Notes under the pieces: model-generated
What the model was told of the DNA's origin: nothing
The model's input: the letters and a program-made list of their open reading frames with translations, nothing else
Databases searched by the model: none
Program-made: the position numbers and the translations under genes
Origin: Pueribacillus theae
GTDB taxonomy: Bacteria > Bacillota > Bacilli > Bacillales > UBA6769
DNA: 64,000 bases
Assembly: GCF_003097615.1 (NCBI RefSeq)
Contig: NZ_QCZG01000004.1
Span: 1-64,000, forward strand
Reading direction: 5' to 3'
Part shown: positions 1 to 8,542 of the stretch, one piece after another
Layout: every line of letters starts with the position of its first letter
Numbering within the stretch: the stretch's first letter is position 1

Positions 1-36
1 TTCGCTTGGCGTTTTGTTTAGTTTTCAAAGAACGAT
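1..36 (-). promoter_or_regulatory. rRNA operon leader, conserved box upstream of an rRNA gene
   Basis: Read on the minus strand, this contains GTTCTTTGAAAACTAAAC, the conserved leader/antitermination-associated sequence that precedes 16S and 23S rRNA genes in Bacillus. The rRNA gene itself would lie to the left, outside the window. B. subtilis also has an rRNA operon next to pdaB, which supports the reading. Confidence 0.75.
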
Positions 37-70
37 TTTTTATTCCGTCGCTCTTAATGGCGACTTTAAT

Positions 71-99
71 ATCATAACACGCTACTCTCTCTTCGTCAA
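71..99 (-). promoter_or_regulatory. rRNA operon promoter P2
   Basis: The minus strand shows TTGACG (94-99), a 17-base spacer and TATGAT (71-76), preceded by an A/T-rich UP-like stretch. Its position just ahead of the rRNA leader box and its near-consensus hexamers fit a strong growth-rate-controlled rrn promoter. Confidence 0.8.
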
Positions 100-125
100 C
101 ATCTTTTTTCAAAAAGTTTTTTAGA

Positions 126-157
126 GAAAAACGCCCATCGCTTTCCAGCGAGGACGC
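126..157 (-). terminator. Rho-independent terminator between the unknown gene and the rrn promoter
   Basis: On the minus strand a roughly 10-bp G+C-rich stem with a GGAA loop and one bulged base is followed by TTTTTCT. It probably ends the transcript of the small gene at 211-561 before the rRNA promoter at 71-99. Confidence 0.65.
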
Positions 158-159
158 TC

Positions 160-188
160 AGTATAACATGGATAGTCTAAGATTTCAA
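160..188 (-). promoter_or_regulatory. Possible upstream rRNA promoter P1
   Basis: The minus strand has TTGAAA (183-188), a 17-base spacer and TATACT (160-165). Tandem P1/P2 promoters are usual for Bacillus rRNA operons. However, a terminator-like hairpin lies immediately downstream (126-157), so transcripts from here would have to read through it or be antiterminated. Confidence 0.45.
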
Positions 189-210
189 GAGCTCATGCAA
201 AATCATTTTA

Positions 211-561
211 TTATCGGTAATGTTCTCTTTTATGCCGAATATATTTCGTACATTCCTCAGGAGGGGCAATACGGCGAAACAGATTGAAAATAATTTGATA
301 CCTTTCCTCCATTGCTCTTTTGACGACGCCGTCGATTCTCGAATCGCCAAAATCGAGTAAGAGCTCTTCCATTTCTCTTTTCAACATGTATTCGAGCTCT
401 TGTGCTTCTTTAAAATTAATTAGTAAACCTAGCATCGGGGACCCCACTCCTTTTCTCTCGTCTCTCAATAAAGGGTATTTACCATTTTTCCCAAAAACGG
501 AAATTTTATCAAAAAATTTACTGCACGTTTCCTTATAGTCTGAAATACGCCTGACAAGCAT
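211..561 (-). CDS. Conserved hypothetical protein, 116 aa
   Basis: I recognise the sequence style of a small Bacillaceae protein found near pdaB but know no function. It is soluble and strongly charged, with no signal peptide or membrane segment. A predicted helical centre (residues 45-95) is rich in Glu, Lys and Arg, and a single Cys lies near residue 104. It is transcribed away from pdaB, with only 39 bases between the start codons, so the two promoters overlap. No clear ribosome binding site precedes the ATG, so the start is uncertain. A terminator at 126-157 follows the gene. Confidence 0.65.
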   Translation of the reverse strand: MLVRRISDYKETCSKFFDKISVFGKNGKYPLLRDERKGVGSPMLGLLINFKEAQELEYMLKREMEELLLDFGDSRIDGVVKRAMEERYQIIFNLFRRIAPPEECTKYIRHKREHYR

Positions 562-600
562 ACAGTTGTAATAATGATTAAGAAAAAGCAGGAGGCTATC

Positions 601-1362
601 ATGAAATTTTTTTATTCATTTAAAGGTTATCGTTTTAAACATTATGTCATTATTCTCGTTGCCGCTCTGTTTTCAAGCATCCTTTTATATGTAGAAAAAG
701 ATCAGCTCGCCGTATTTTCAACTGATCAAGGGCCAAGAGCCATCGATTCTGTAGAAACGAAAGAAAAGAAAGTAGCGCTCACGTTCGATATTAGTTGGGG
801 CGAAAAACGGGCCATTCCCATTCTTAATCTGTTAAAGAAATATAAGATCAATGAAACGACATTTTTTTTATCGGGTTCCTGGGCTGAACGCCACCCGGAA
901 ATTGTAGAACGGATTGCGAAAGACGGACATGAAATTGGGAATCTTGGATTTCAATATGAGCATTATACAAATTTGGAAACAGACCAAATCAGTAAAGACA
1001 TACAGCTAAGTGATGTTGTGCTAAAGGAATTAACGAATAAAAAACCAACATTGCTTCGTCCCCCGAACGGGAGCTTCGATGAGCGCGTATTAACGGTGGC
1101 GGAAAAATTTAATTATACCGTTGTTCATTGGAGTGTGAATTCAGAAGACTGGAAAAATCCCGGAACCGATCAAATTGTAAAAAATGTCGTTAAAAAAACA
1201 GAAGGTGGGGATATTGTCCTTTTCCACGCTTCCGACTCTGCGAAACAAACAGAAAAAGCCTTGCCGCAAATTATTGAACATTTTCAAAAAGAAGGGTTTC
1301 GTTTTGTTACGGTTTCAGAGTTAATCGCAAATTCAGAAACGAAAAGCGAAGAAATAAAATAG
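601..1362 (+). CDS. pdaB: Polysaccharide deacetylase family sporulation protein PdaB
   Basis: The protein has one N-terminal membrane segment (about residues 9-28) and a NodB-type domain. The first catalytic motif reads ALTFDISWG instead of the usual TFDDG, and a clear HxxxH metal site is not obvious. These deviations are, as far as I recall, also present in PdaB of B. subtilis, which is needed to maintain spores after late sporulation. Start at 601 is chosen because AGGAGG sits five bases upstream; an in-frame ATG at 574 lacks this. It gives 253 aa, the family's usual size. A CATACAGT sequence at 559-566 resembles a sigma-E -10 element, but I found no convincing -35. Confidence 0.9.
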   Translation: MKFFYSFKGYRFKHYVIILVAALFSSILLYVEKDQLAVFSTDQGPRAIDSVETKEKKVALTFDISWGEKRAIPILNLLKKYKINETTFFLSGSWAERHPEIVERIAKDGHEIGNLGFQYEHYTNLETDQISKDIQLSDVVLKELTNKKPTLLRPPNGSFDERVLTVAEKFNYTVVHWSVNSEDWKNPGTDQIVKNVVKKTEGGDIVLFHASDSAKQTEKALPQIIEHFQKEGFRFVTVSELIANSETKSEEIK

Positions 1363-1430
1363 AACTTGGTTCAGATGGAGTTTGAACTTTACCTGAACCT
1401 TAGCCACTCTTATTTCGAAGCTTGTCAACA

Positions 1431-1463
1431 CTTAACTCCCACTTATGGAAGCGGGAGTCTTAG
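1431..1463. repeat. Dispersed palindromic repeat, copy A
   Basis: CTCCCACTTATGGAAGCGGG is an imperfect palindrome. It is related to copies at 28061-28098, 32978-33016 and, in opposite orientation, 59105-59142. All share a core of CCACTNATNGAAG and lie between genes. Confidence 0.45.
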
Positions 1464-1485
1464 CAACGACGCTGAGATAAAATAA

Positions 1486-1517
1486 TCCTCGGCTCTTTAA
1501 AGCTGAGGACTTTTTTT
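1486..1517 (+). terminator. Rho-independent terminator of pdaB
   Basis: TCCTCGGCT and AGCTGAGGA form a perfect 9-bp stem around a six-base loop, followed by CTTTTTTT. The stop codon of the convergent kbaA lies inside the stem. Confidence 0.85.
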
Positions 1518-2111
1518 GCTATTGGCATTTAGGCGATGCAAAAGCATAATTTGCCATGCATTGGATACAACTAAAGCGACAAACATGATTGTCACCCATT
1601 CGAAGTCATTCGCCTTTAAAACAGGGAACCATTCGATTGTTGTCACAACAACCATAAAGAATAAAGCAGGAATAAACGCTTCGCGATTCGTTTCCCTTTG
1701 TTTCAAATAAGCGACAGCGAGCCCAATCACCGTTAAAATCGCCGCCGGAATAAAATAAGGCGCGATGGCATCTCCTTTTTCAGCGAACGCCGTGTAGCGC
1801 AAATAAACTAAATCAAACAAGACAAAAGCGATAAGGACAATTTGAACGGCGTTCCAAAGCTTGACCGAACGAAACATTCCTAATCCAAATCTGTGGATTG
1901 TTAAGTACGCAAAAAAGCCCATTTGGCTTATCAAGCTAAAGATGCAAGATACACCGAACAGCCATATCCCCAACGCAAGGAAATCGACAAAATTTTTATA
2001 TAACTTCGCTTCTACAATTAAGCCAGTAATCATCCCAGCTGCAGCACCGATTAAAAGCGTAGAAACAAACAAACGGACCCAATTTCGTGAATTCAAGTTG
2101 CAAGCCCCCAA
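1497..2111 (-). CDS. kbaA: KinB-signalling pathway activation protein KbaA
   Basis: This integral membrane protein of about 204 aa has roughly six hydrophobic segments and short loops. In B. subtilis KbaA is needed for the KinB branch of the sporulation phosphorelay. Identity rests on the SRNWVRLF N-terminus, the topology and the conserved pdaB-kbaA-gerD-salA-cwlD-ybaK order. The start is taken at TTG 2111, preceded by GAAAGG six bases upstream. A second TTG five codons later, behind GGGGG, is also possible. Confidence 0.88.
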   Translation of the reverse strand: MGACNLNSRNWVRLFVSTLLIGAAAGMITGLIVEAKLYKNFVDFLALGIWLFGVSCIFSLISQMGFFAYLTIHRFGLGMFRSVKLWNAVQIVLIAFVLFDLVYLRYTAFAEKGDAIAPYFIPAAILTVIGLAVAYLKQRETNREAFIPALFFMVVVTTIEWFPVLKANDFEWVTIMFVALVVSNAWQIMLLHRLNANSKKSPQL

Positions 2112-2252
2112 ATCTTACCTTTCAGTTTTCCCTTTATGATTGTATCAATCCACTTATGAAAAAGCTAGCGGTTTCCTTATTCCTCCAAGCATAACAACGT
2201 CGAAATTGTGAAAAGTTAATTATATAAGAATAGCGAAAAGGGGTATAGACCC

Positions 2253-2840
2253 ATGAACAAACTAATAAAAATTACGATGCTCTGTTTCTTCAGCTCATTC
2301 CTTGTGTCTTGCGCAGCAAATGAAGCACAAGGAAATGACGCAAATTATGAAGAAACGAAAAAAATGATTGTTGACATCTTAAAAACAGATGAGGGAAAAA
2401 AAGCATTAAATGACATTCTGGCGGATGACCAATTCAAACAGCAGTTTGTCATGGACCAGGAAGCCATCAGACAAGCGATCGAAAATACGCTTCTGTCCGA
2501 TAAAGGAAAAGAATTTTGGCAAAAGCAAATGAAAGACGAAAAGTTCGCTGAAGCATTTGCAAAAAGCACGAAAGAGCCCTATGAAGAAATGATGAAAGGT
2601 TTAATGAACGATCCCGAATATCAAAAGAAAATGATGGAAATCCTCCAAAATCCGGAAATGGAAAAAAATTACACCAATTTAATGAAAAGCAATGAATTTA
2701 GGGCCCATCTCCAAGATGTAATGAAAGAACAATTTGAAAATCCGCTTTTTAAAGCAGAAATCTTTGACATGCTGAAAAAAATCTCAGACGAAGAACGCAA
2801 ACAAAAAGGCGGAGAAAAGGATAAAGGCGGAGGAGAATAA
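2253..2840 (+). CDS. gerD: Spore germination lipoprotein GerD
   Basis: A short hydrophobic signal ends in the lipobox LVSC (Cys20), followed by a very hydrophilic helical protein rich in Lys, Glu and Met. In Bacillus spores GerD anchors in the inner membrane and clusters nutrient germinant receptors into the germinosome. The length of 195 aa and the convergent position against salA match the family. The charged C-terminus ends in a Gly/Lys-rich tail. It lies alone on the plus strand between kbaA and salA. Confidence 0.92.
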   Translation: MNKLIKITMLCFFSSFLVSCAANEAQGNDANYEETKKMIVDILKTDEGKKALNDILADDQFKQQFVMDQEAIRQAIENTLLSDKGKEFWQKQMKDEKFAEAFAKSTKEPYEEMMKGLMNDPEYQKKMMEILQNPEMEKNYTNLMKSNEFRAHLQDVMKEQFENPLFKAEIFDMLKKISDEERKQKGGEKDKGGGE

Positions 2841-2883
2841 AAGGACCAAAGGCTTGTCCAACAAAGCCCTTGGCCCTTTCTTA
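2841..2883. terminator. Bidirectional terminator between gerD and salA
   Basis: An imperfect long stem runs between AAGGACCAAAGGCTT and AAGCCCTTGGCCCTT, followed on the plus strand by TCTTAATT. It separates two convergent genes. Confidence 0.7.
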
Positions 2884-3930
2884 ATTCTCTAATTTCTCAA
2901 TGACTCTCTTCGCAATTTGTGTATAAATTTCCCCAATTGGGTGGTCTTCTTCATAAATCGAAGGCGCGAAGTCTTCTCCTTCCATTCTTGGCTGGCCTAA
3001 CGGAATTTGGCCAAGAAAGTCGGTTGAAAGATCTTTTGCAAGCTTTTCACCGCCTCCTTTTCCAAAGATGTATTCTTTGTCGCCAGACTTGCTTTCAAAA
3101 TAACTCATGTTTTCAATCACACCGATGACTTCATGGTTTGTCCGAAGCGCCATTGCCCCTGCCCTTGCCGCAACGAAGGCTGCTGTAGGATGCGGGGTTG
3201 TTACAATAATTTCTTTGCTTGATGGAATCATATCGTGAACATCTAGCGCAACATCCCCTGTTCCAGGAGGCAAGTCAAGCAAAAGATAGTCAAGATCGCC
3301 CCACTCCACTTCACCAAAGAAATTATTTAGCATTTTTCCAAGCATTGGGCCACGCCAAATGACCGGCGAATTGTCTTCAACGAAAAAGCCCATTGACATC
3401 ACTTTTACACCAAATCGTTCAGCCGGATAAATTTTGTCGCCAAGAACTTTCGGCCTTGAATCAATGCCCATCATGTCCGGCACACTAAATCCATAAATAT
3501 CCGCGTCGATAATGCCGACTTTCTTGCCAAGCCTTGACAGCGCAGTTGCAATATTGACAGTGACGGTTGATTTACCGACACCGCCTTTTCCGCTTGCGAT
3601 CGCAATGAAGATTGTTTTGTTGTCAGGAGATAGAAGCGGCGGCATTTGAGGGTTCGGGCGATGCCCGCCCACTTGGTTCGCTTTGCTTCCATCCAAATTT
3701 TCAAAACGAAGGCCAACTGATTCCGCTCCTGCCTGCTTTAAAAGGTTTACAATTTGCTGTTGAATTTGCATTTGTTCAGCTGTTCCTGTACGCTGCAAAG
3801 CAACCTTCACACTGACGTAGCCTTCTTTTATTTTAATTTCACGAATACCGCCTGTTTCAGCAATGCTTTTATGTAAATCGGGATCTTTCACTTGGCTTAA
3901 AATATCTTTCACTTGTTGTTCCGTTAGCAA
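2881..3930 (-). CDS. salA: Mrp/NBP35-family ATPase SalA
   Basis: An N-terminal DUF59/FeS-assembly-like region (residues 1-90) is followed by a P-loop ATPase with the deviant Walker A motif GKGGVGKST and a second conserved segment LLLDLPPGTGD. Family members are Fe-S carriers; B. subtilis SalA instead represses scoC and so raises exoprotease expression. The open frame extends to 3984, but TTG at 3930 has AAGGTGA five bases upstream and gives 349 aa, the normal length. It lies 78 bases downstream of cwlD and may be co-transcribed with it. Confidence 0.9.
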   Translation of the reverse strand: MLTEQQVKDILSQVKDPDLHKSIAETGGIREIKIKEGYVSVKVALQRTGTAEQMQIQQQIVNLLKQAGAESVGLRFENLDGSKANQVGGHRPNPQMPPLLSPDNKTIFIAIASGKGGVGKSTVTVNIATALSRLGKKVGIIDADIYGFSVPDMMGIDSRPKVLGDKIYPAERFGVKVMSMGFFVEDNSPVIWRGPMLGKMLNNFFGEVEWGDLDYLLLDLPPGTGDVALDVHDMIPSSKEIIVTTPHPTAAFVAARAGAMALRTNHEVIGVIENMSYFESKSGDKEYIFGKGGGEKLAKDLSTDFLGQIPLGQPRMEGEDFAPSIYEEDHPIGEIYTQIAKRVIEKLEN

Positions 3931-4008
3931 CACAATCACCTTCTCTATCCGTTTTTCGTTCAAGGAATAGTATAGCATAATCATTGGTTAAGCTAAAAAA
4001 AGAAGCTT

Positions 4009-4719
4009 CTATTCTTCAGGTGGTTCTTCATTTGTAAAATAACGAAGAATCCCTTGATAAATCGAAGCTGCCACTTTCGTTTGATACTCTGATTGTTTAA
4101 GAAGCTCTTCTTCTGTCGGATTTGATAAAAAACCTACTTCCACGATGGCACCTGGAATTTTCGCTTCTTTTAAAATAAAAACACTTGTTAAGCTCTTTGC
4201 CTTCCGGTCTGTATTTCCTAAGTTCCTTCGAAGCTCATCCTGTATAAAAATGGACACATTCCGGCTCTCATCATTTGTCGGATTGTAAAATGTCTGCGCC
4301 CCTCTCCACTTTGGCGACGGGATCGCATTTAAGTGCACGCTTATAAATAAATCACGGTTCGGTTCATTGATCATTGCCAACCGCTTATACAGATCGTCAG
4401 TCTTTCGCCTGCTGTATCCTTTTATATTTTCATCAGCCAAATCGCGATCCGTTTCCCTCGTCATCACGACATAAGCTCCCGCCTCCTGCAAATAATCGCG
4501 AAGCTTTAGCGAAATATTAAGGGTCACATCTTTTTCAATGACATTTCCTCTGCCGACGGCTCCCCCATCGGGACCGCCATGTCCGGGATCAAGGACAATG
4601 ATCTTTCCCGACAAAGGAAGCTCCCAGCTATCTGATGACTCAAGATTAATTTGCTTATTAAAAAGAATGATAAAAATAAGTACATGTAACAGCGCAATAA
4701 CAATGAACCATTTCTTCAC
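4009..4719 (-). CDS. cwlD: Spore-cortex N-acetylmuramoyl-L-alanine amidase CwlD
   Basis: An N-terminal membrane segment (residues 4-22) leads into an Amidase_3 domain. The zinc ligands are visible: His in DPGHGG, Glu in VIEKD and His in ISVHLN, with the catalytic Glu in VEVGFLSNP. CwlD works with PdaA to make muramic delta-lactam in the spore cortex, which marks cortex for germination-specific lysis. The GTG start is preceded by GGAGGG. Order and spacing relative to salA and ybaK match other Bacilli. Confidence 0.95.
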   Translation of the reverse strand: MKKWFIVIALLHVLIFIILFNKQINLESSDSWELPLSGKIIVLDPGHGGPDGGAVGRGNVIEKDVTLNISLKLRDYLQEAGAYVVMTRETDRDLADENIKGYSRRKTDDLYKRLAMINEPNRDLFISVHLNAIPSPKWRGAQTFYNPTNDESRNVSIFIQDELRRNLGNTDRKAKSLTSVFILKEAKIPGAIVEVGFLSNPTEEELLKQSEYQTKVAASIYQGILRYFTNEEPPEE

Positions 4720-4797
4720 TTTCTTCCCTCCGTTAGGACAACATCTTCTTTACAATATATAAACGGAGGGACAAGAATATAACAGGAAGTCAAAAGA

Positions 4798-5232
4798 TTA
4801 ATGAAGACGAAGGCGATGCCTTTTTTCTCCTTTTTGGAACCCCTCAAGCCACCAGCGCTCGATAAACGCACCGCACGTCCGATAAAGGCTTTCATTCACA
4901 CGTTCACTATTACACCAAAAAAGCCAATAATCAAAAAGGGTGTCAGTATAATGTTTTATCTCTTTTCTCGAACGCCAGCGGATCTCTTTCTCCGTCTCCC
5001 CATAAAAACTGAACTTGCTGTAGTTGGCGCCGATTAAGTACGCTTCAATCGCCATGTCGATACTTGTCTCTTCAAGTTCCTTATGAAAAAGAACGGAATG
5101 GTTAAAAAAGGGGAAAAACATTTTCCGTACATCTTTCGAAATGTCAGGAAGCGCCAGCTCCCGTAATGCCTTTCGTTCAAAATTTAATTGCTTTTCTTGT
5201 TTCCGCTCAAGAAAATTCGTGATAACCGTCAT
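4798..5232 (-). CDS. ybaK: YbaK-type protein (DUF2521)
   Basis: This is a soluble protein of 144 aa, rich in aromatic residues and arginine, with no signal peptide. It matches the DUF2521/YbaK family of Bacillaceae, for which I know no biochemical function. GAGGGG precedes the ATG. It is transcribed towards cwlD. In B. subtilis the gene next upstream leads to rpsI; here the neighbour is tagA on the other strand, so the conserved block ends here. Confidence 0.85.
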   Translation of the reverse strand: MTVITNFLERKQEKQLNFERKALRELALPDISKDVRKMFFPFFNHSVLFHKELEETSIDMAIEAYLIGANYSKFSFYGETEKEIRWRSRKEIKHYTDTLFDYWLFWCNSERVNESLYRTCGAFIERWWLEGFQKGEKRHRLRLH

Positions 5233-5359
5233 GATGAAACCCCTCTTTTTCTTTTTTGTATTAGTGTTTTGTTTTTATGGATTGCTATGCAAAAATCTAA
5301 TTGGAAAAAGATGGCAATTAGCTGCCGGCGTTATTGAAAAACATTTCTTTTACAAAATT

Positions 5360-5368
5360 TGATATAAT
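5360..5368 (+). promoter_or_regulatory. Extended -10 promoter for tagA
   Basis: TTTGATATAAT contains TATAAT (5363-5368) with the TGN extension directly in front. No good -35 lies 16-18 bases upstream. It sits 42 bases ahead of the tagA start. Confidence 0.5.
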
Positions 5369-5410
5369 TAGTCAGCGTGAAAAAACATTTTTCAATCATT
5401 GGAGAAAATC

Positions 5411-6148
5411 ATGTCGAATAAAGTGAATATATTAGATGTCGAATTTGATAAACAAACAAAAGCAGAAACCATTGATTTATTGGCCAGCCGCCTGAAAGAT
5501 CATAAAAAAACATTTATCGTCACTGCCAACCCGGAGATCGTGATGTACGCGCAAAGGGATTCCGATTATATGGCAACGCTCCGTGCGGCAGACTATATTA
5601 TCCCTGATGGCGCCGGCATTATTATGGGGGCGAAGCTTTTAAAACGCCCACTCCCGGAACGCGTAGCAGGGTTTGATTTACTGAAAGACCTTCTCGCTGT
5701 TGCAAATTGCGAATACTTGAATGTTTTCTTTCTTGGGGCGAAGGAAGATGTCGTTCGGAAGGCCGTCACAAATGTCAAACAAGAGTACCCCAATCTTCAT
5801 GTCTGCGGATACCATCACGGATATTTTGATGAAAAAGATGAAAAAGTAGCGGAAATAGTAAAAAAAGCGGAACCTGATCTCGTGTTTGTTGCGTTAGGAT
5901 TCCCAAAGCAGGAAAGATGGATCAAAATCCATTTCCCTCAATTTCATAAGGGAGTTTTCATGGGTGTTGGAGGAAGCTTCGATGTATTGGCGGGTGAGGT
6001 AAAGCGGGCTCCGCTCATCTGGAGAAAACTGAATCTTGAATGGCTCTATCGGCTGATCAAACAGCCATCTCGGTGGAAAAGGATGGCTTTCCTGCCATTG
6101 TTTATGTTGAAAGTTTTCCAAACAAAAAAAGAGCGTGTCAATGGGTAA
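5411..6148 (+). CDS. tagA: N-acetylmannosaminyltransferase TagA (WecG/TagA/CpsF family, GT26)
   Basis: TagA adds N-acetylmannosamine from UDP-ManNAc to undecaprenyl-PP-GlcNAc, the first committed step of the wall teichoic acid linkage unit. The family signatures are visible: TANPEIVMYA near residue 40, IIPDGAGI with the conserved Asp near residue 65, and LGFPKQERW near residue 163. The C-terminus is basic (MLKVFQTKKERV), as expected for the membrane-targeting appendage. ATG 5411 has GGAG eight bases upstream. The protein is 245 aa. It is the only tag synthesis gene here on the plus strand ahead of tagB/tagD, which lie on the minus strand. Confidence 0.93.
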   Translation: MSNKVNILDVEFDKQTKAETIDLLASRLKDHKKTFIVTANPEIVMYAQRDSDYMATLRAADYIIPDGAGIIMGAKLLKRPLPERVAGFDLLKDLLAVANCEYLNVFFLGAKEDVVRKAVTNVKQEYPNLHVCGYHHGYFDEKDEKVAEIVKKAEPDLVFVALGFPKQERWIKIHFPQFHKGVFMGVGGSFDVLAGEVKRAPLIWRKLNLEWLYRLIKQPSRWKRMAFLPLFMLKVFQTKKERVNG

Positions 6149-6177
6149 CAAACATCCATTCGCACGCTCTTTTTTTC
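6131..6177. terminator. Bidirectional terminator between tagA and the LCP gene
   Basis: GAGCGTG pairs with CACGCTC, with additional pairing inside (ATGG/CCAT), and TTTTTTT follows on the plus strand. A run of A on the other side makes it active in both directions. Confidence 0.85.
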
Positions 6178-6178
6178 A

Positions 6179-7204
6179 CTAATTATCTACACGTTCGCTC
6201 GCCATTTCCGTTGGCTCCTTAGAGGAAATCTCTAAATGGTTTTTGAGATCGCCCTTCAGCTGAGCTAAACGTTCTTCATTCAGCTGGAAGTAATAAACTC
6301 TTTGGCCCTTGCTGTTAGTGGTCCAATAATCGTCCCCTTCCAGCGTATACGTTTCAATCGACAAATTCCCTGATACCGCATAATCAATAAAAGCTTTCAT
6401 TTCATCAAACGTCATGTTTGTCCGCATATTTTCACCAATGGCATCAATCACTTTTCCATATTTCGGAATCGCTGTACCGGAAGCAGCTTTTTTCATAATG
6501 GCTTTCATAATTTCCTGTTGGCGTTTGCCTCTTTCAATATCGCTATCCTTTTTTCTCGTTCTCGCAAAAGCCAATGCTTCTTCACCATCAAGCGTCTGTA
6601 AACCCTTTTCCAGTGTAATCGCGTTCGCTTTGTCTTTCGAATTCTGTTCCGAGAATGTGTAAGGAACATCAACTTCGATGCCGCCAAGTGCGTCTACAAC
6701 TTTCATGAATGCTTCAAAATCAAGGCGAACATAATAATCGACAGGAATGTCAAGCAAGTCCTCTACCGTCTCAATTGTAGCAATCGGTCCGCCATACGCA
6801 TGGGCATGGTTGATTTTCGTACTGTAGCCAACTTCTTTAATATACACATATGAATCCCGAGGGATTGAAAGTAATTTCACAGATTTTTCCTTCTCATTAA
6901 GTGTTGCCAGCATAAGAGCGTCTGAACGAGAATTCGTATTAAGGCCACGTTTTTTACTTTCATCAATTCCTATAAACAGAACTGAGACATTGTCGATATT
7001 TGGGTTTACTTTTTTATCTCTAAGATTGGATTTTTTCCAGTCATCGAAAAATGCATTCCCCATTGCCGATTCAGCTTTTTTATACAAATGGAAACCATAA
7101 GCTGTGCTGACAACTGCAACCATCAACAACGGAAAGAAGATAAACCAAAAAATCCGCTTCCTCCTTCTTCTTTTTCTTTGTATTTTCGCTTTATGTCGTC
7201 CCAT
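6179..7204 (-). CDS. LytR-CpsA-Psr (LCP) family cell wall polymer ligase
   Basis: A basic N-terminus (KIQRKRRRRKR) and one membrane segment (residues 18-40) precede an extracellular LCP domain. Key motifs are LSIPRDSYV and FARTRKKDSDIERGKRQQ, which hold the conserved arginines and aspartates that bind polyprenyl pyrophosphate. LCP proteins (TagTUV in B. subtilis) transfer finished wall teichoic acid from the lipid carrier to peptidoglycan. The 341-aa length is typical. It lies downstream of tagB on the same strand, 162 bases away. Confidence 0.92.
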   Translation of the reverse strand: MGRHKAKIQRKRRRRKRIFWFIFFPLLMVAVVSTAYGFHLYKKAESAMGNAFFDDWKKSNLRDKKVNPNIDNVSVLFIGIDESKKRGLNTNSRSDALMLATLNEKEKSVKLLSIPRDSYVYIKEVGYSTKINHAHAYGGPIATIETVEDLLDIPVDYYVRLDFEAFMKVVDALGGIEVDVPYTFSEQNSKDKANAITLEKGLQTLDGEEALAFARTRKKDSDIERGKRQQEIMKAIMKKAASGTAIPKYGKVIDAIGENMRTNMTFDEMKAFIDYAVSGNLSIETYTLEGDDYWTTNSKGQRVYYFQLNEERLAQLKGDLKNHLEISSKEPTEMASERVDN

Positions 7205-7366
7205 ATGGGTTTCTCCTTTTTCAAATATAAAAATCCCAAAATCCCCTAAAGCTTATGATACTATGTTTTTCACCATCCGTAAAATAAAAATTTATAACAG
7301 TCATGCTTCATTTCGGTTACAGATTGGCAAGCTGCATGGAAGGAAAATTTTGCCAAAAGTGATAGT

Positions 7367-8542
7367 TTAATACAGTGATCGAGCTTTTTCATTCGTATAA
7401 ACCATTTGAATTAGTTTTTCACTCGATCGGCCTGTTGAATATTCATTCCACTCATTTGCAAAGTCTCGAACAGCATCGATGTTAATGTCCCCATCATTTA
7501 TCACCTGTATGAGTTCATCCGTATCACCAACTATTGGCCCCGGTACCATTTTTTCATAAGGCTCCCAGAAACCGCGAGTTTCGGCATATTCTTCTAAATC
7601 ATAAGCGAAAAATATCATTGGTTTATGCAATAGAGAAAATTCAAACGGAATCGACGAATAATCCGTTACTAAAATATCTGTGATCAGCAATAAGTGGTTG
7701 ACATCGGGGCAATCCGACACATCGCAAATAAAATCCGGATATTGATTTGTAAAATCAGCTCGAACGGCAGGGTGGAGACGCAAAAATAAAGCATACTCAT
7801 CCTTTAATTCCTGGTACATGTTGTCAATATCTAACGCAAGCTGTGAAATAGTAAGCTCTCCATCACGGAATGTCGGCGCATATAAGATCACTTTTTTTTC
7901 ATTGATTAACGGATATGCCGAGCGTAACGATTCAGCCGTCCTTCCCATCGCTTCCGAGTCAAAAAAGAAATCCGTTCTCGGAATGCCGGATCGCACAATC
8001 CGTTCGTCACTTAATCCGAAGCTTTGTTTGAAAATGCACGCCATCTTTTCACTGCCTACAACAACATAATGAAACCGATCGTACACTTTTTTAAACCGTT
8101 TCATCGCTCGCTGCGAACGGTTTTCAATCGACGGATCCTTTAGCCCAAATTGCTTTATCGCCCCAGCTGCATGCCATAGCTGGATGCATGTGACATTCGG
8201 TTTGAAATCCGCCGCCGCCAAAAAACCAAAATAATTATCGACAAAAATTTTCGGGGACGTTGCCAAATGGTAAATCGAGCGAACCCAATCCATGAAGTGG
8301 CGCAATTCAAAATGTAAAATGATTCGGTTGGGGCGCTCTTCAAAATTAACTTTGCATTGGGACGTTTTCAAAATCACGACCTGCTCGTCTGTCTGTTTTT
8401 CCAATTCTTCAACTGTAAACAAAATATTATCCCCAAATGAAGCAACAAACGTTGACTTCTTCTTTTGGGGATACCATTTAAAAATATGGAAAAACAAGCG
8501 AAAAACAAGCAGGTAAACAAAAATGGCTGCTTCCCTACCCAT
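7367..8542 (-). CDS. tagB: CDP-glycerol:undecaprenyl-linked disaccharide glycerophosphotransferase, TagB-like
   Basis: A hydrophobic N-terminus is followed by a CDP-glycerol glycerophosphotransferase domain with WHAAGAIKQFG, YAPTFRDGE and VTDYSSIPFEF. The WHAAGAIKQFG variant and the 391-aa size fit TagB, the primase that adds the first glycerol phosphate to the ManNAc-GlcNAc linkage unit, rather than the longer polymerases found further along. The ATG overlaps the end of tagD by eight bases, so the two are translationally coupled. TarF-like enzymes share these motifs, so the exact step is inferred. Confidence 0.88.
   Translation of the reverse strand: MGREAAIFVYLLVFRLFFHIFKWYPQKKKSTFVASFGDNILFTVEELEKQTDEQVVILKTSQCKVNFEERPNRIILHFELRHFMDWVRSIYHLATSPKIFVDNYFGFLAAADFKPNVTCIQLWHAAGAIKQFGLKDPSIENRSQRAMKRFKKVYDRFHYVVVGSEKMACIFKQSFGLSDERIVRSGIPRTDFFFDSEAMGRTAESLRSAYPLINEKKVILYAPTFRDGELTISQLALDIDNMYQELKDEYALFLRLHPAVRADFTNQYPDFICDVSDCPDVNHLLLITDILVTDYSSIPFEFSLLHKPMIFFAYDLEEYAETRGFWEPYEKMVPGPIVGDTDELIQVINDGDINIDAVRDFANEWNEYSTGRSSEKLIQMVYTNEKARSLY

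Noticed and set aside
2150-2252. Sigma-G promoter for gerD
   Set aside because: Expected from the biology, but no -35/-10 pair with correct spacing could be found by eye.
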